From Desulfoluna sp942491485 (GTDB taxonomy: Bacteria > Desulfobacterota > Desulfobacteria > Desulfobacterales > Desulfolunaceae), in contig CALOAX010000006.1 of NCBI GenBank assembly GCA_942491485.1, positions 124,001 through 188,000 of the forward strand: 64,000 bases of DNA. The letters are read 5' to 3'. Position 1 is the first letter of the stretch; each line of letters begins with the position of its first letter. Of the stretch, positions 31,524-39,765 are shown one piece after another. The notes under the pieces were generated by a model that saw nothing but the letters and a program-made list of their open reading frames with translations, was not told where the DNA came from and did no database searches. The position numbers were made by a program, and so were the translations under genes.

Positions 31524-32414
31524 ATGGACTTCTGGCAATTGACCATATTCTGCAAGGTGGTTGAGTTCAAAAGCTTTTCCAGGGCTGCTGAGGCCATTCA
31601 CCTCTCCCAGCCCACGGTGAGCAGCCACATCAAGGATCTTGAGGAGCACTGCGGGTTTCGGCTCCTCGATCGCCTGGGCAAGGAGGTCTTGCCCACCAAA
31701 GCCGGTGAACTCCTCTTTACTTACGCCAAAAGACTTCTCGCCCTGCGTGATGAGACAGAAAGCGCCCTCTCCCAGTTTCGAGGCATCACCAAAGGCTCCC
31801 TTACCCTGGGTGGAAGCACCATCCCCGGAGGCTACATCCTCCCTGAGGTCATCGGCCGCTTTGTGAAGTCACACCCAGAAGTTCAAATCTCCCTGATCAT
31901 CCGGGACACCCGGGAAATTGCCGACGGCATTTTAAACGGAGATGTGGAGTTGGCCGTCACAGGGGCCCCCCTCTCGGATCCGGCAATCCATCAGGAACCC
32001 ATCTTCGAAGACGACATGCGGCTCATTGTCCCTGTGGGGCACCCCTGGGCCAAACGGAAAAGCATCCCTGCCGAGCAGCTGAAATCGGAACCTTTCGTCA
32101 CACGCGAAGAAGGCTCCGGCACCCTGAAATCCTTGGACCAGAGCCTCACCGACGCCGGCTTCAACCCCTCGGATCTTAAAATATCAGCCCGCATGGGCAA
32201 CACCGTCTCCGTCTGCGAAGCAGTCAAATGCGGGGTGGGCGTCTCCATTCTCTCCACCCGCGCTGTGGAGCGAGACATCCAGGCGGGCCTCCTCGCCGCC
32301 ATCTCCATTGAAGGGGTCAGCCTCAAGCGCTCCTTCTACCTGACACGCCACAAGAAACGCACCCCATCCCCTCTGGCCGAAGCCTTCGCCGCCTTTCTCA
32401 AAATAACCGATTAA
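31524..32414 (+). CDS. LysR family regulator of the selenium-metabolism-associated type
   Basis: A 296-residue LysR regulator. The winged helix occupies residues 1–60 (FSRAAEAIHLSQPTVSSHIKDLEE), and a type 2 periplasmic-binding-like effector domain follows from about 90. The pattern MDFWQLTIFCKVVE…SFSRA…LGGSTIPGGYILPEVIG is what I know from the LysR subgroup that co-occurs with selenium metabolism genes in Desulfobacterota and Firmicutes. No selenium gene is present in this window, so the functional link comes only from family knowledge. It follows coaD by 8 bp and may be co-transcribed. The effector is unknown. Confidence 0.8.
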   Translation: MDFWQLTIFCKVVEFKSFSRAAEAIHLSQPTVSSHIKDLEEHCGFRLLDRLGKEVLPTKAGELLFTYAKRLLALRDETESALSQFRGITKGSLTLGGSTIPGGYILPEVIGRFVKSHPEVQISLIIRDTREIADGILNGDVELAVTGAPLSDPAIHQEPIFEDDMRLIVPVGHPWAKRKSIPAEQLKSEPFVTREEGSGTLKSLDQSLTDAGFNPSDLKISARMGNTVSVCEAVKCGVGVSILSTRAVERDIQAGLLAAISIEGVSLKRSFYLTRHKKRTPSPLAEAFAAFLKITD

Positions 32415-32803
32415 AAAACATTCCTCCGGGGTCCAGGGGATGAGCCCCTGGACCCCGGGTTGCGAATGCCCCCGCCCCTCGTTCCTCGTGTCGTTTACAT
32501 TCACTGGGTGCTTCGCCCGGAATTCATGGAATACGATGAGGCATGCATAGATAGAAATGGAACAAACAAAAAAGGCGGCAAGCTTATAAGAGGAGCTTGA
32601 CGCCTTTCGATTTCAATTGGACTCAGTTTACCGGCAGCCTCTGCACGTGCGAGCCACAATGCATACAATCAAAGGTTGCGCAAATGCAGATGCATTTCAA
32701 CCTATCGTGGTGAGAACCGATTCGTACTTTGCTTTCGAGGTGGCTCACCTCGCCACCGGAGGCATCGTTTTTTAACGTTTTTCAACAGATCTTCCCATCC
32801 TGC
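32415..32803. repeat. Intergenic region with two B-module fragments
   Basis: Convergent space between the LysR and DedA genes. Near 32423–32480 there is a B-like unit: CCTCCGGGGTCCAGGGG forms a hairpin with CCCCTGGACCCCGG, followed by CCCCTCGTTCCTCG. Near 32738–32766 a reverse B end is seen (CTTTCGAGGTGGCTCACCTCGCCACCGGAGGC). The stretch between carries no gene that I can support. Confidence 0.5.
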
Positions 32804-33391
32804 CTACATCACACGAGCGATCAGGACGAACCCGCCAACCAGAAGCACGGTAAAAACTGTAACGAGGATATTGAAGTAACGATCGATAAACGCCTTGATG
32901 GTGGGACCGAAGAGGTAGATCAACCCGGCCACGAGGCAGAAACGCCCGGCCCGCCCCACGGCCGAAGCCAGAACAAAGACGGGAAAATTGATGGTGAAGA
33001 GCCCGGCTGCGATGGTAAACACCTTGTAGGGAATGGGGGTAAACCCGGCAATAAACACAACCCAGGCATCCCAAGTGTTATAAAGGGCTTCGACACGGTC
33101 AAACTTGTCGGCAAAACCGAAGAGAGCGACGATGCGGTCCCCAACCAAAGCCATGAATTGCCACCCGATCAGGTAGCCGAGCATACCGCCCAAAACTGAA
33201 CCAACGGTTGCAATGAAGGCAAACCGAAAGGCTTTCTTATGGGCTCCCACTGCCAGCGCAACGAGCAGAACATCCGGTGGGATCGGAAAAAACGACGACT
33301 CTGCAAAGGCGATCAGAAAAAGGGCCCACCCTCCGTAGGGAGATTCAGACCAGCTTAAAACCCAGTCGTAAAGACGACGTATAATCTGCAA
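32804..33391 (-). CDS. DedA family membrane protein
   Basis: A 195-residue inner-membrane protein of the DedA/VTT family, whose members act in membrane lipid flipping or proton-dependent homeostasis. Family features: FLIAFAESSFFPIPPDVLLVA, the glycine-rich GSVLGGMLGYLIGW, and FIAGFTPIPYKVFTIAAG with the conserved proline. I place the start at TTG 33391, with AAGGAG eight bases upstream and a 5-bp gap after pcm; a longer frame to 33442 overlaps pcm and lacks a ribosome-binding site. It is coupled to pcm upstream. Substrate is not assigned. Confidence 0.82.
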   Translation of the reverse strand: MQIIRRLYDWVLSWSESPYGGWALFLIAFAESSFFPIPPDVLLVALAVGAHKKAFRFAFIATVGSVLGGMLGYLIGWQFMALVGDRIVALFGFADKFDRVEALYNTWDAWVVFIAGFTPIPYKVFTIAAGLFTINFPVFVLASAVGRAGRFCLVAGLIYLFGPTIKAFIDRYFNILVTVFTVLLVGGFVLIARVM

Positions 33392-33396
33392 CGATG

Positions 33397-34053
33397 TTAC
33401 TCCTTCCAGCCATATTCCCCGATAAGAGGAACAAAACGGCATTTGCCCATGTTTTCCTGAACCAGCTCCTCCCCCACCCTGGTGATGCGCAGGAGGTCCT
33501 GGGTATCGGCCCCCCCCATCGGCATGACCAAACGCCCCCCGTCGGCCAGTTGGTCGGTGAGGTGCTTGGGGATTTCCGGAGCGCCAGCCGTCACAATGAT
33601 GGCGTCAAAGGGGGCCTCCTCCGGCCACCCTGTGGTGCCGTCTGAAAATCGGGGAACGATGTTAAAATAGCGCAAGGCATCAAACACTTTTCGTGCCCTC
33701 ATGTAAAGGGTGTGTATGCGCTCGATGGTGTACACCCGATAGACAAGGCGGGACAGAATCGCAGCCTGGTAACCCGAACCGGTGCCAAGTTCCAGAACCC
33801 GCTCATCCCCCGTCAATGCCAATGCCTGGGTCATCTCTGACACGATAAAGGGCTGTGAGATGGTCTGCTTCTCACCAATAGGAAGGGGAAAATCTCCATA
33901 CGCCCTATCCATCAAGGCCTCACTGACAAAGAGATGCCGGGGAACCTCCCCCATCACCTTCAGGACACGAGGGTCGCTGATTCCGCGTCCGGCGATCTGG
34001 CGCCTGACCATCTCCTCCCTCTGTCGTGCATATTTTCTCTCCATCACATCCAT
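33397..34053 (-). CDS. pcm: Protein-L-isoaspartate O-methyltransferase
   Basis: A 218-residue SAM-dependent enzyme that repairs isoaspartyl residues in damaged proteins. Motifs: the N-terminal RQIAGRGISDPRVLKVMGEVPRH split over residues 18–40, YGDFPLPIGEKQTISQPF (substrate region), the SAM loop VLELGTGSGYQAAILS, and IIVTAGAPEIPKHL. The length is typical. The DedA gene follows after 5 bp, so both share a transcript. The region upstream is a repeat followed by AT-rich sequence. Confidence 0.95.
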   Translation of the reverse strand: MDVMERKYARQREEMVRRQIAGRGISDPRVLKVMGEVPRHLFVSEALMDRAYGDFPLPIGEKQTISQPFIVSEMTQALALTGDERVLELGTGSGYQAAILSRLVYRVYTIERIHTLYMRARKVFDALRYFNIVPRFSDGTTGWPEEAPFDAIIVTAGAPEIPKHLTDQLADGGRLVMPMGGADTQDLLRITRVGEELVQENMGKCRFVPLIGEYGWKE

Positions 34054-34574
34054 TGCTGTCCTTAACCTATAATTATGATGGTTTCGAAGGAACGATTCAG
34101 CTCAAGCTTGCCTTCCGGCGGCCTCTCCTGGGGCCAAACGTTTGGCAAATTTGAAAACAGGCCTTAACAGCAGTTCGCCTGCATCACCGGTCCTGGCAAG
34201 CTATATGGTTCGGCTTAACGAACCAAAAAAATTGTTGCAGAGCTATTAAAAAAACGATCCGCCGAAGACATCGCTGAATCGTTACGTTTCGAGAAAAACA
34301 GCGCCATCTTACAAGCCCTCCACAGGCCAAGCCATGGAAAAGAAAAGGCCGTCAAAACAGCGTTTTTCTTTACAACTTCATTCTCTATACTAGCGACTGC
34401 TCTTGAGGGTGTATACCACAACTAATTAGCAAATAGTATTGGAAATACTGCTGTTTTTCTGTAAAATAGAGAATATTTTCACTCACATACGGCAATACAC
34501 CAAAGGTAAAACACCTTTAATCACAGGATGTTGCAATACCGCACACCTGACTTCCGACGATAGGGACAAACACA
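34054..34574. other. pcm–K+ channel divergent region with an A-module repeat
   Basis: A dispersed element lies at about 34091–34222: AACGATTCAGCTC, then CCTTCCGGCGGCCTCTCCTGGGGCC, AAACGTTTGGCAAATTTG, AACAGGCC, and the CTATATGGTTCGGCTTAACGA tail. The B module appears to be absent. From about 34225 to 34560 the sequence is AT-rich without a supported gene. Promoters for both divergent genes must lie here. Confidence 0.5.
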
Positions 34575-35576
34575 TTGGAAGGGATCAAGCAGGTCGTTAT
34601 TTCGGTCATTCTCCTGATGCTCATCATCACGGTAGGCATCGGCGGCTACATGTCCATCGAAGGCTGGGGCATTACCGACGCCGCTTACATGACCCTGATC
34701 ACCTTAACCACCGTCGGGTTTGGGGAAATTCACCCTCTTTCCCCTGTCGGCCGCCACTTCACCATGGTCATCATCGTCCTCGGGACCAGCTTTTTTATTT
34801 ACGTGGGCGGTTCGGTGGTTCAGTTCATGGTGGAGGGCAAGATACAAACCCTCATGGGGAGGCGTAAATTGGACAAAAAGATCACCCGGCTGAAAGATCA
34901 TCACATCATCTGCGGCTATGGACGCATCGGGCGCGTTCTCTATCACCAGCTCATCGACGCCAAAGCCATGGACATTGTGGTGATCGAAAAATCACCGGAG
35001 CTGGTTCCTCAAATGGAGGCGGACGGGGCTCTCTACATCTCGGGAGATGCCGCACTGGAGGAGAACCTTATACGTGGCGGCATAAAAAAGGCGTCCTGCC
35101 TTGTGGCCGCCCTAGCCACCGATACCGACAATGTCTTCCTTGTCCTCACCGCAAGGCAGCTCAACCCCGACATCTTCATCATGGCACGGTGCTGCTACAA
35201 GGAGTCGGGCGCCAAGCTCATCACCGCCGGGGCCAATATGGTGGAGTCACCATACGACATGGGGGCTGCCAACATGGCGCTGAAACTGCTCCGCCCCACA
35301 GTCACCAACTTTTTGGAGCTGGCCCTTCAGGACCGCAGCAAAGACATCCAGATGGAAGAGATAGCCATCCACAACGACTCTGAGCTGGTAAACGTGATGC
35401 TTAAAGACTCCGGTATCCGCCAGCGATTTGACCTCATTATCATCGCCATCAAAACCAATGAGGGCACCATGCTCTTCAACCCCTCATTTGAAACGGTCCT
35501 AAAAGCCGGAGACACCGTCATCGCCGTGGGCAAAGGAGCAAGCCTCTCCGGACTCGAACAAGCGCTTCAGCCATAA
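34575..35576 (+). CDS. Ion channel with TrkA-N (RCK) domain, putative K+ channel
   Basis: A 333-residue two-helix potassium channel subunit. A membrane helix at about 6–28 is followed by the pore region with the selectivity filter TTVGFGE (about 45–51) and a second helix at about 63–85. The cytoplasmic RCK half follows, with the NAD-binding motif HHIICGYGRIGRVLY near 108, and a TrkA-C-like domain at about 245–333. Such channels (MthK/Kch type) gate on nucleotides or Ca2+. The start is TTG 34575 with a weak GGGA upstream; no better ATG exists before the first helix. Confidence 0.85.
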   Translation: MEGIKQVVISVILLMLIITVGIGGYMSIEGWGITDAAYMTLITLTTVGFGEIHPLSPVGRHFTMVIIVLGTSFFIYVGGSVVQFMVEGKIQTLMGRRKLDKKITRLKDHHIICGYGRIGRVLYHQLIDAKAMDIVVIEKSPELVPQMEADGALYISGDAALEENLIRGGIKKASCLVAALATDTDNVFLVLTARQLNPDIFIMARCCYKESGAKLITAGANMVESPYDMGAANMALKLLRPTVTNFLELALQDRSKDIQMEEIAIHNDSELVNVMLKDSGIRQRFDLIIIAIKTNEGTMLFNPSFETVLKAGDTVIAVGKGASLSGLEQALQP

Positions 35577-35599
35577 AGCCCCCTTGGGCTCAAAACACA

Positions 35600-35632
35600 A
35601 ACGGCCCCGCTTATAGCAAGCAGGGCCGTTCG
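35600..35632 (+). terminator. Terminator of the K+ channel gene
   Basis: ACGGCCC.GCTT pairs with AAGC.GGGCCGT around ATAGC, with one mismatch. The downstream T content is weak (TCGATAAAA), so termination strength is uncertain. Confidence 0.5.
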
Positions 35633-35645
35633 ATAAAACAGATGT

Positions 35646-35876
35646 AACTATTTCATAGCCATTCAGCTCACGACTGCCTCCGGTGGCCCTGCCGGGGGCT
35701 AAACGTTTAAGACGTTTAACAAACAGGTCCAAAAAAGCTGTGCTTGTTTGATTCCTGCTTTCATGGCGGAGGTGACCTGCCCCGAGGAACGGGGGGGGGG
35801 GGCAAATCGCACCCGCTACCTGCTTTCATCGTGGCGCACCTTGACGCCGGTGGCTGCTTTTAGGAGCTGAAGGTTA
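35646..35876 (+). repeat. Dispersed element with A and B modules and terminal inverted repeats
   Basis: The left end AACTATT…ATTCAGCTC carries a short insertion (TCATAGCC type), and the right end is GAGCTGAAGGTTA. The A module reads GCCTCCGGTGGCCCTGCCGGGGGC, AAACGTTTAAGACGTTT, AACAAACAGGTC. The B module follows with GAGGAACGGG and then a run of 12 G (35791–35802), which is unusual and could be slippage or a sequencing artefact. It lies between two convergent genes. Confidence 0.7.
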
Positions 35877-35881
35877 CCAAA

Positions 35882-36469
35882 TCAGATCTTATAAATGGTT
35901 CGGGTATCCGTCACGATGATATCGATGTGCTTGTTTCTCGAATCGGTGGGAACCTGGGAAATCACCTGCTCTTCAAAGGCGATGGCCACCTTTCGAGTGG
36001 TGATGGGAAGTTTCTGCACAAACTTGTCATAAAACTTGTCCCCGACACCGATGCGACCGCCCTTTTCATCAAAGGCCTGCCCTGGAACAATGGCAATGTC
36101 GATGTGGTTGATGGGAACCGTCTTGCATTTGGATGGGTCAGGCACCTGATAGCCGTCAGGGCCGTCGATGAGATCTTCTCCGCAACGCTCCACCTTGTAA
36201 AGGGTGGTCTTGCTGGACTCCCGATTAAACACAGGCAGCACAACAACCTTCCCCTTACCAAGGGCACGCTCAATGATATCAATGGTTTCCACTTCACCTT
36301 CTTTCGCGAGGTAAAGAAGAACAACCTTTGCTTCCATGAAGTTGGCAAAGCCAAAAAGCCGCTCTTCGATGGTCTGTTGTTTCCGAGTCTTCTCCTCGGG
36401 CGAAAGCGCATCAAGAACGGCCTCTACCTCACCGATTATTTCCCGTCTTTTTTCTCCGGCATCTTCCAT
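35882..36469 (-). CDS. 5-formyltetrahydrofolate cyclo-ligase
   Basis: A 195-residue enzyme that converts 5-formyl-THF to 5,10-methenyl-THF with ATP, recycling folate. Family marks: an N-terminal helical RREIIGEVEAVLDALSPEEK, VVLLYLAKEGEVETIDII, VVVLPVF, and the C-terminal DIAIVPGQAFDEKGGRIGVGDKFYD with the conserved GxGxGYYD-like loop (here GVGDKFYD). I use ATG 36469, preceded by GGAG seven bases upstream; a longer frame to 36499 lacks this site. The gene ends 5 bp from a repeat and is divergent from serS. Confidence 0.87.
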   Translation of the reverse strand: MEDAGEKRREIIGEVEAVLDALSPEEKTRKQQTIEERLFGFANFMEAKVVLLYLAKEGEVETIDIIERALGKGKVVVLPVFNRESSKTTLYKVERCGEDLIDGPDGYQVPDPSKCKTVPINHIDIAIVPGQAFDEKGGRIGVGDKFYDKFVQKLPITTRKVAIAFEEQVISQVPTDSRNKHIDIIVTDTRTIYKI

Positions 36470-36880
36470 ATATAATCTCCAGTCTTTTCTTCTAAACACA
36501 TAAAATCAGTCATGATTGGTAATTTTCAAAGCTATTGACTGCCACCATGGACCGTGATAGTAATTTTAAGTTTGATACGCTCGAAAAAGGTCGCTCCCCA
36601 ATGCGTCTTGCACCAAACATGATGTGCATTGCCACGGTTCAGTCCACTTTTTTCGAGGCTATCAATGCTAAAAAACAAAAAATCAATGCTGACAAACCAC
36701 GCATCGGCATTTTCATCCGCGGCATTGCACAGCCCGGCCCTCGGTCCACACCATAACACAATACGATATGGGAAGCGACAGCTCTGACACAAAATAGTGG
36801 TAATGTGTCCTGCCTGTACTCTGCAGGCCACGCTGTCCGGCCGTCCAGCATCCCACGTAGCCAGAAAACAGGTTATTATT
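36470..36880. other. Divergent region between 5-formyl-THF cyclo-ligase and serS, with a structured segment
   Basis: A 410-bp region. A possible plus-strand promoter has TTGACT at 36535–36540, a 17-base spacer, then TAGTAA. Just downstream, CTCGAAAAA (36580–36588) pairs with TTTTTCGAG (36649–36657), enclosing a second hairpin in which CAATG…TGCAC pairs with GTGCATTG. Then ATCAATGCT occurs twice within 32 bp. This may be a small RNA or a serS leader. Because E. coli 6S RNA lies next to its cyclo-ligase gene I compared it, but the 6S conserved sequence is not recognisable. Confidence 0.4.
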
Positions 36881-38155
36881 ATGCTTGAACTCAAGTACGT
36901 CAGAGACAACCTCCAGCTTGTGGAGGAAGCCCTTGAAAAGAGAAGCGGCAAAGCCGATCTCGCCACCTTCACCACGTGTGAAGCCAAGCGCCGTGAAGTC
37001 ATCGGAGAGCTCGAAGGCCTCCGTTACCAGCGAAACACTGTCTCGGATGAGATTGCAAAGCTGAAGAAATCCGGAGAAAACGCCCAGCCCCAGATCGACG
37101 AGATGAAAACAGTCTCAACCCGGATCAAGGAGCTTGAAAAAGAGGCCAACGAGGCCGAAGCCACGCTTCAGGAGATCCTCATGGGGATCCCCAACATTCC
37201 GCACCCCTCGGTCCCTGCGGGCAAAGATGAAGAGGACAACACCCTTCTCAGAACCGTGGGCACCCCCACGTCCTTTTCCTTTGAGCCCAAAGCCCACTGG
37301 GACATCGGCGAAGATCTCGGAATCCTCGATTTCGGCCGTGCCTCACGCATCACCGGAGCCCGTTTTCCCCTGTACTTCGGAGCCGGTGCACGACTTGAAC
37401 GTGCCCTCATCAACTTCATGATTGACCTGCACACCGAAGAGCATGGATTTTCAGAGGTACTTCCCCCCTTCATCGTCAACCGGAACAGCCTTGCCGGGAC
37501 CGGCCAGCTTCCCAAATTTGAAGAGGACCTCTTCAAACTGGAGGACAGCGAGTACTACCTGATCCCCACAGCGGAGGTTCCTGTGACCAATATCCACGCA
37601 GGGGAAATCCTTACCGAAGACGACCTGCCCATCCGATACGTTGCTTACACCCCCTGTTTCCGATCTGAGGCCGGCTCCTACGGAAAGGATACCCGCGGCC
37701 TGATCCGCCAGCACCAGTTCAACAAGGTGGAAATGGTCAAGCTGGTGGACCCCGAAACATCCTACGATGAGCTCGAGAGCCTTACCCTTTCCGCGGAAAA
37801 GGTCCTGCAGCTCTTGGATCTGCCCTACCGTGTTGTCACCCTCTGCAGTGGTGACCTCGGCTTCTCCTCTGCCAAGACCTACGACATTGAGGTGTGGATG
37901 CCTGCCCAGAACAAGTATCGCGAGATCTCTTCCTGCAGTAACTTCGAAGACTTCCAGGCTCGCCGCATGGGCATTCGATTCCGCCGCAAGGATGAGAAAA
38001 AGCCCCGCCTCGTTCACACACTCAACGGCTCCGGCCTGGCTGTTGGCCGAACAGTGGCCGCCATCCTGGAGAACTGCCAACAGGAAGACGGATCTGTAAA
38101 GGTCCCGGAAGCACTTGTGCCCTACATGGGCGGCAAGGAGGTAATTGCAAGATGA
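36881..38155 (+). CDS. serS: Seryl-tRNA synthetase
   Basis: A 424-residue class II synthetase that charges tRNA-Ser (and tRNA-Sec where present). The N-terminal antiparallel coiled coil that grips the tRNA long variable arm spans residues about 28–100. Catalytic motif 2 lies in YTPCFRSEAGSYGKDTRG, preceded by LIPTAEVPVTN, and motif 3 in LNGSGLAVGRTVAAILEN. I start at ATG 36881, which opens with the standard MLELKYVRDNLQLVEEAL; an extension to 36797 has no family support. The last four bases overlap the start of thrC, so the two are coupled. Confidence 0.96.
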   Translation: MLELKYVRDNLQLVEEALEKRSGKADLATFTTCEAKRREVIGELEGLRYQRNTVSDEIAKLKKSGENAQPQIDEMKTVSTRIKELEKEANEAEATLQEILMGIPNIPHPSVPAGKDEEDNTLLRTVGTPTSFSFEPKAHWDIGEDLGILDFGRASRITGARFPLYFGAGARLERALINFMIDLHTEEHGFSEVLPPFIVNRNSLAGTGQLPKFEEDLFKLEDSEYYLIPTAEVPVTNIHAGEILTEDDLPIRYVAYTPCFRSEAGSYGKDTRGLIRQHQFNKVEMVKLVDPETSYDELESLTLSAEKVLQLLDLPYRVVTLCSGDLGFSSAKTYDIEVWMPAQNKYREISSCSNFEDFQARRMGIRFRRKDEKKPRLVHTLNGSGLAVGRTVAAILENCQQEDGSVKVPEALVPYMGGKEVIAR

Positions 38156-39657
38156 AACCGACTGACTTCCCTGAAGACATAAGGGACCTTGTCGTCCCAT
38201 CTCCCGCCGGAGAGATGCTGTACCGCTGCCTCGACTGCGGAAACGAACACGGTATCGATGAACTGCTCTACGTCTGCCCCGACTGCGGCAGCGTCATGAT
38301 GCTCCACGAGACCTCAAACCTTGCATCAAAAAAAGCCGATGGCCCGACGTGGCGAAAGGTCCTGGACCACCGGCGTATGCTTAACATCCCTGCCCTGAAA
38401 GGGATCTACCGGTACCACGAATTCCTGGGGCCAGTGGTGCCACTGGAATCCGTCATTTACCTCGGAGAGGGCCACACCCCTGTGGTGGAGGCCAACAGCC
38501 GACTTCAAGAGCTCACGGGGGCCCGTTTCTACTTTAAAAACGACGGCCAGAACCCCAGTGCATCCTTCAAAGACAGGGGCATGGCAAGCGCTCTTTCATA
38601 CATCAACTCCCTGATCCAGAAAGGGACCATGAAAGAGATTCTCGCCGTATGCGCCTCCACGGGTGACACATCAGCGGCTGCAGCCCTCTATGCGTCTTAC
38701 CTTACCGAGGGAATCAAATCAGCGGTGCTTCTGCCCCAGGGCAAAGTCACCCCCCAGCAGCTCTCCCAGCCCTTGGGCAACGGAGCCAAGGTGTTTGAAA
38801 TCCCGGGTGTGTTTGATGACTGCATGAAGGTTGTGGAGAACCTCTCTTCCCGTTATGACGTGGCTCTCTTAAACTCCAAGAACGCCTGGCGCATCCTCGG
38901 GCAAGAATCCTACTCCTTCGAAATCGCCCAGGATTTTGACTACAACATGACCAACATGGTCGTGGTGGTTCCCATCGGCAATGCAGGCAACATCACAGCT
39001 GTCATGAACGGATTCCTGAAGTTTTACGAGGCCGGCATCATCGAGACCCTGCCCAAGATCATCGGCGTGCAGTCTCACCACGCCAACCCGGTCTATCGGT
39101 ATTACCTGGAGCCTGACACGGCCAAGCGGGAATTCAAACCTGTGACCGTGAAGCCCAGCGTTGCCCAGGCCGCCATGATCGGCAACCCCGTCTCCATGCC
39201 CCGCGTTATTAGCGTGGTAGAGACCTACAACCGCCTGTCCGGCGGGAAGAATGTCTTCTTTGTAGAGGTGACGGAGCAGGCCATCATGGACAGCGAACTC
39301 ATCGCCAACCGAAATGGCCACATCGCCTGCACCCAGGGCGGTGAAACCCTGGCCGGTCTCATGGAAGCCGTCAAGCAGGGCCTCATTTCAAATGACGAAA
39401 CAGCGGTCATCGACTCAACGGCTCATGCCCTGAAGTTCTCCGGCTTCCAGGAAACATACTTCACAGGGACCTTTCCACCAGAGTTCGGCATCACGCCGAA
39501 TCCCGACCTGGTAAACGCTCCGGAGGAGCTTAGGGCTGACGGAATCACCGAATTCCCTGCTTCCGGTGCCCCACTCACCGGAGAGTCCTTTGATCGGTTC
39601 GTGCGCCTTTCAGCCGATGCCATCGCAGACCGGTTGGACCTATCCCGCCAGAAGTAA
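38152..39657 (+). CDS. thrC: Threonine synthase with N-terminal zinc ribbon
   Basis: A 501-residue PLP enzyme that makes threonine from O-phosphohomoserine. Four cysteines in CLDCGNEHG…CPDCGS (residues 26, 29, 42 and 45) form a zinc-ribbon-like N-terminus of the kind seen in some longer threonine synthases. The PLP lysine is K139 in NPSASFKDRGM, and the phosphate-binding CASTGDTSAAAALYAS loop follows. SFEIAQDF and the late ACTQGGETLAG segment are typical. The start overlaps the serS stop (ATGA). Length and motifs are intact. A short hairpin (39672–39694) follows the stop. Confidence 0.92.
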   Translation: MKPTDFPEDIRDLVVPSPAGEMLYRCLDCGNEHGIDELLYVCPDCGSVMMLHETSNLASKKADGPTWRKVLDHRRMLNIPALKGIYRYHEFLGPVVPLESVIYLGEGHTPVVEANSRLQELTGARFYFKNDGQNPSASFKDRGMASALSYINSLIQKGTMKEILAVCASTGDTSAAAALYASYLTEGIKSAVLLPQGKVTPQQLSQPLGNGAKVFEIPGVFDDCMKVVENLSSRYDVALLNSKNAWRILGQESYSFEIAQDFDYNMTNMVVVVPIGNAGNITAVMNGFLKFYEAGIIETLPKIIGVQSHHANPVYRYYLEPDTAKREFKPVTVKPSVAQAAMIGNPVSMPRVISVVETYNRLSGGKNVFFVEVTEQAIMDSELIANRNGHIACTQGGETLAGLMEAVKQGLISNDETAVIDSTAHALKFSGFQETYFTGTFPPEFGITPNPDLVNAPEELRADGITEFPASGAPLTGESFDRFVRLSADAIADRLDLSRQK

Positions 39658-39671
39658 CCTGACATCGTATG

Positions 39672-39755
39672 GGGCCTTTGGAATCCAAAGGCCCGATTTG
39701 CATCGGATCTCGCCCAGGCCCCTTTCGGATTCAACATGAATGCCGAAAGGGGCCT
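39672..39755 (+). terminator. Two hairpins after thrC, the second covering an ATG
   Basis: Hairpin 1 pairs GGGCCTTTGG with CCAAAGGCCC (39672–39694). Hairpin 2 pairs AGGCCCCTTTCGGATTCA (39716–39733) with its partner at 39737–39755 with a single bulged G and a three-base loop. Neither has a T tract, so they may act as roadblocks or processing sites. The ATG at 39736 lies at the tip of hairpin 2, which argues against its use as a start. Confidence 0.45.
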
Positions 39756-39765
39756 GAGTCACCCT

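Noticed and set aside
36470..36880. 6S RNA or T-box leader before serS
   Set aside because: The hairpins do not match the conserved 6S or T-box sequences that I can recall; reported only as an unassigned structured segment.
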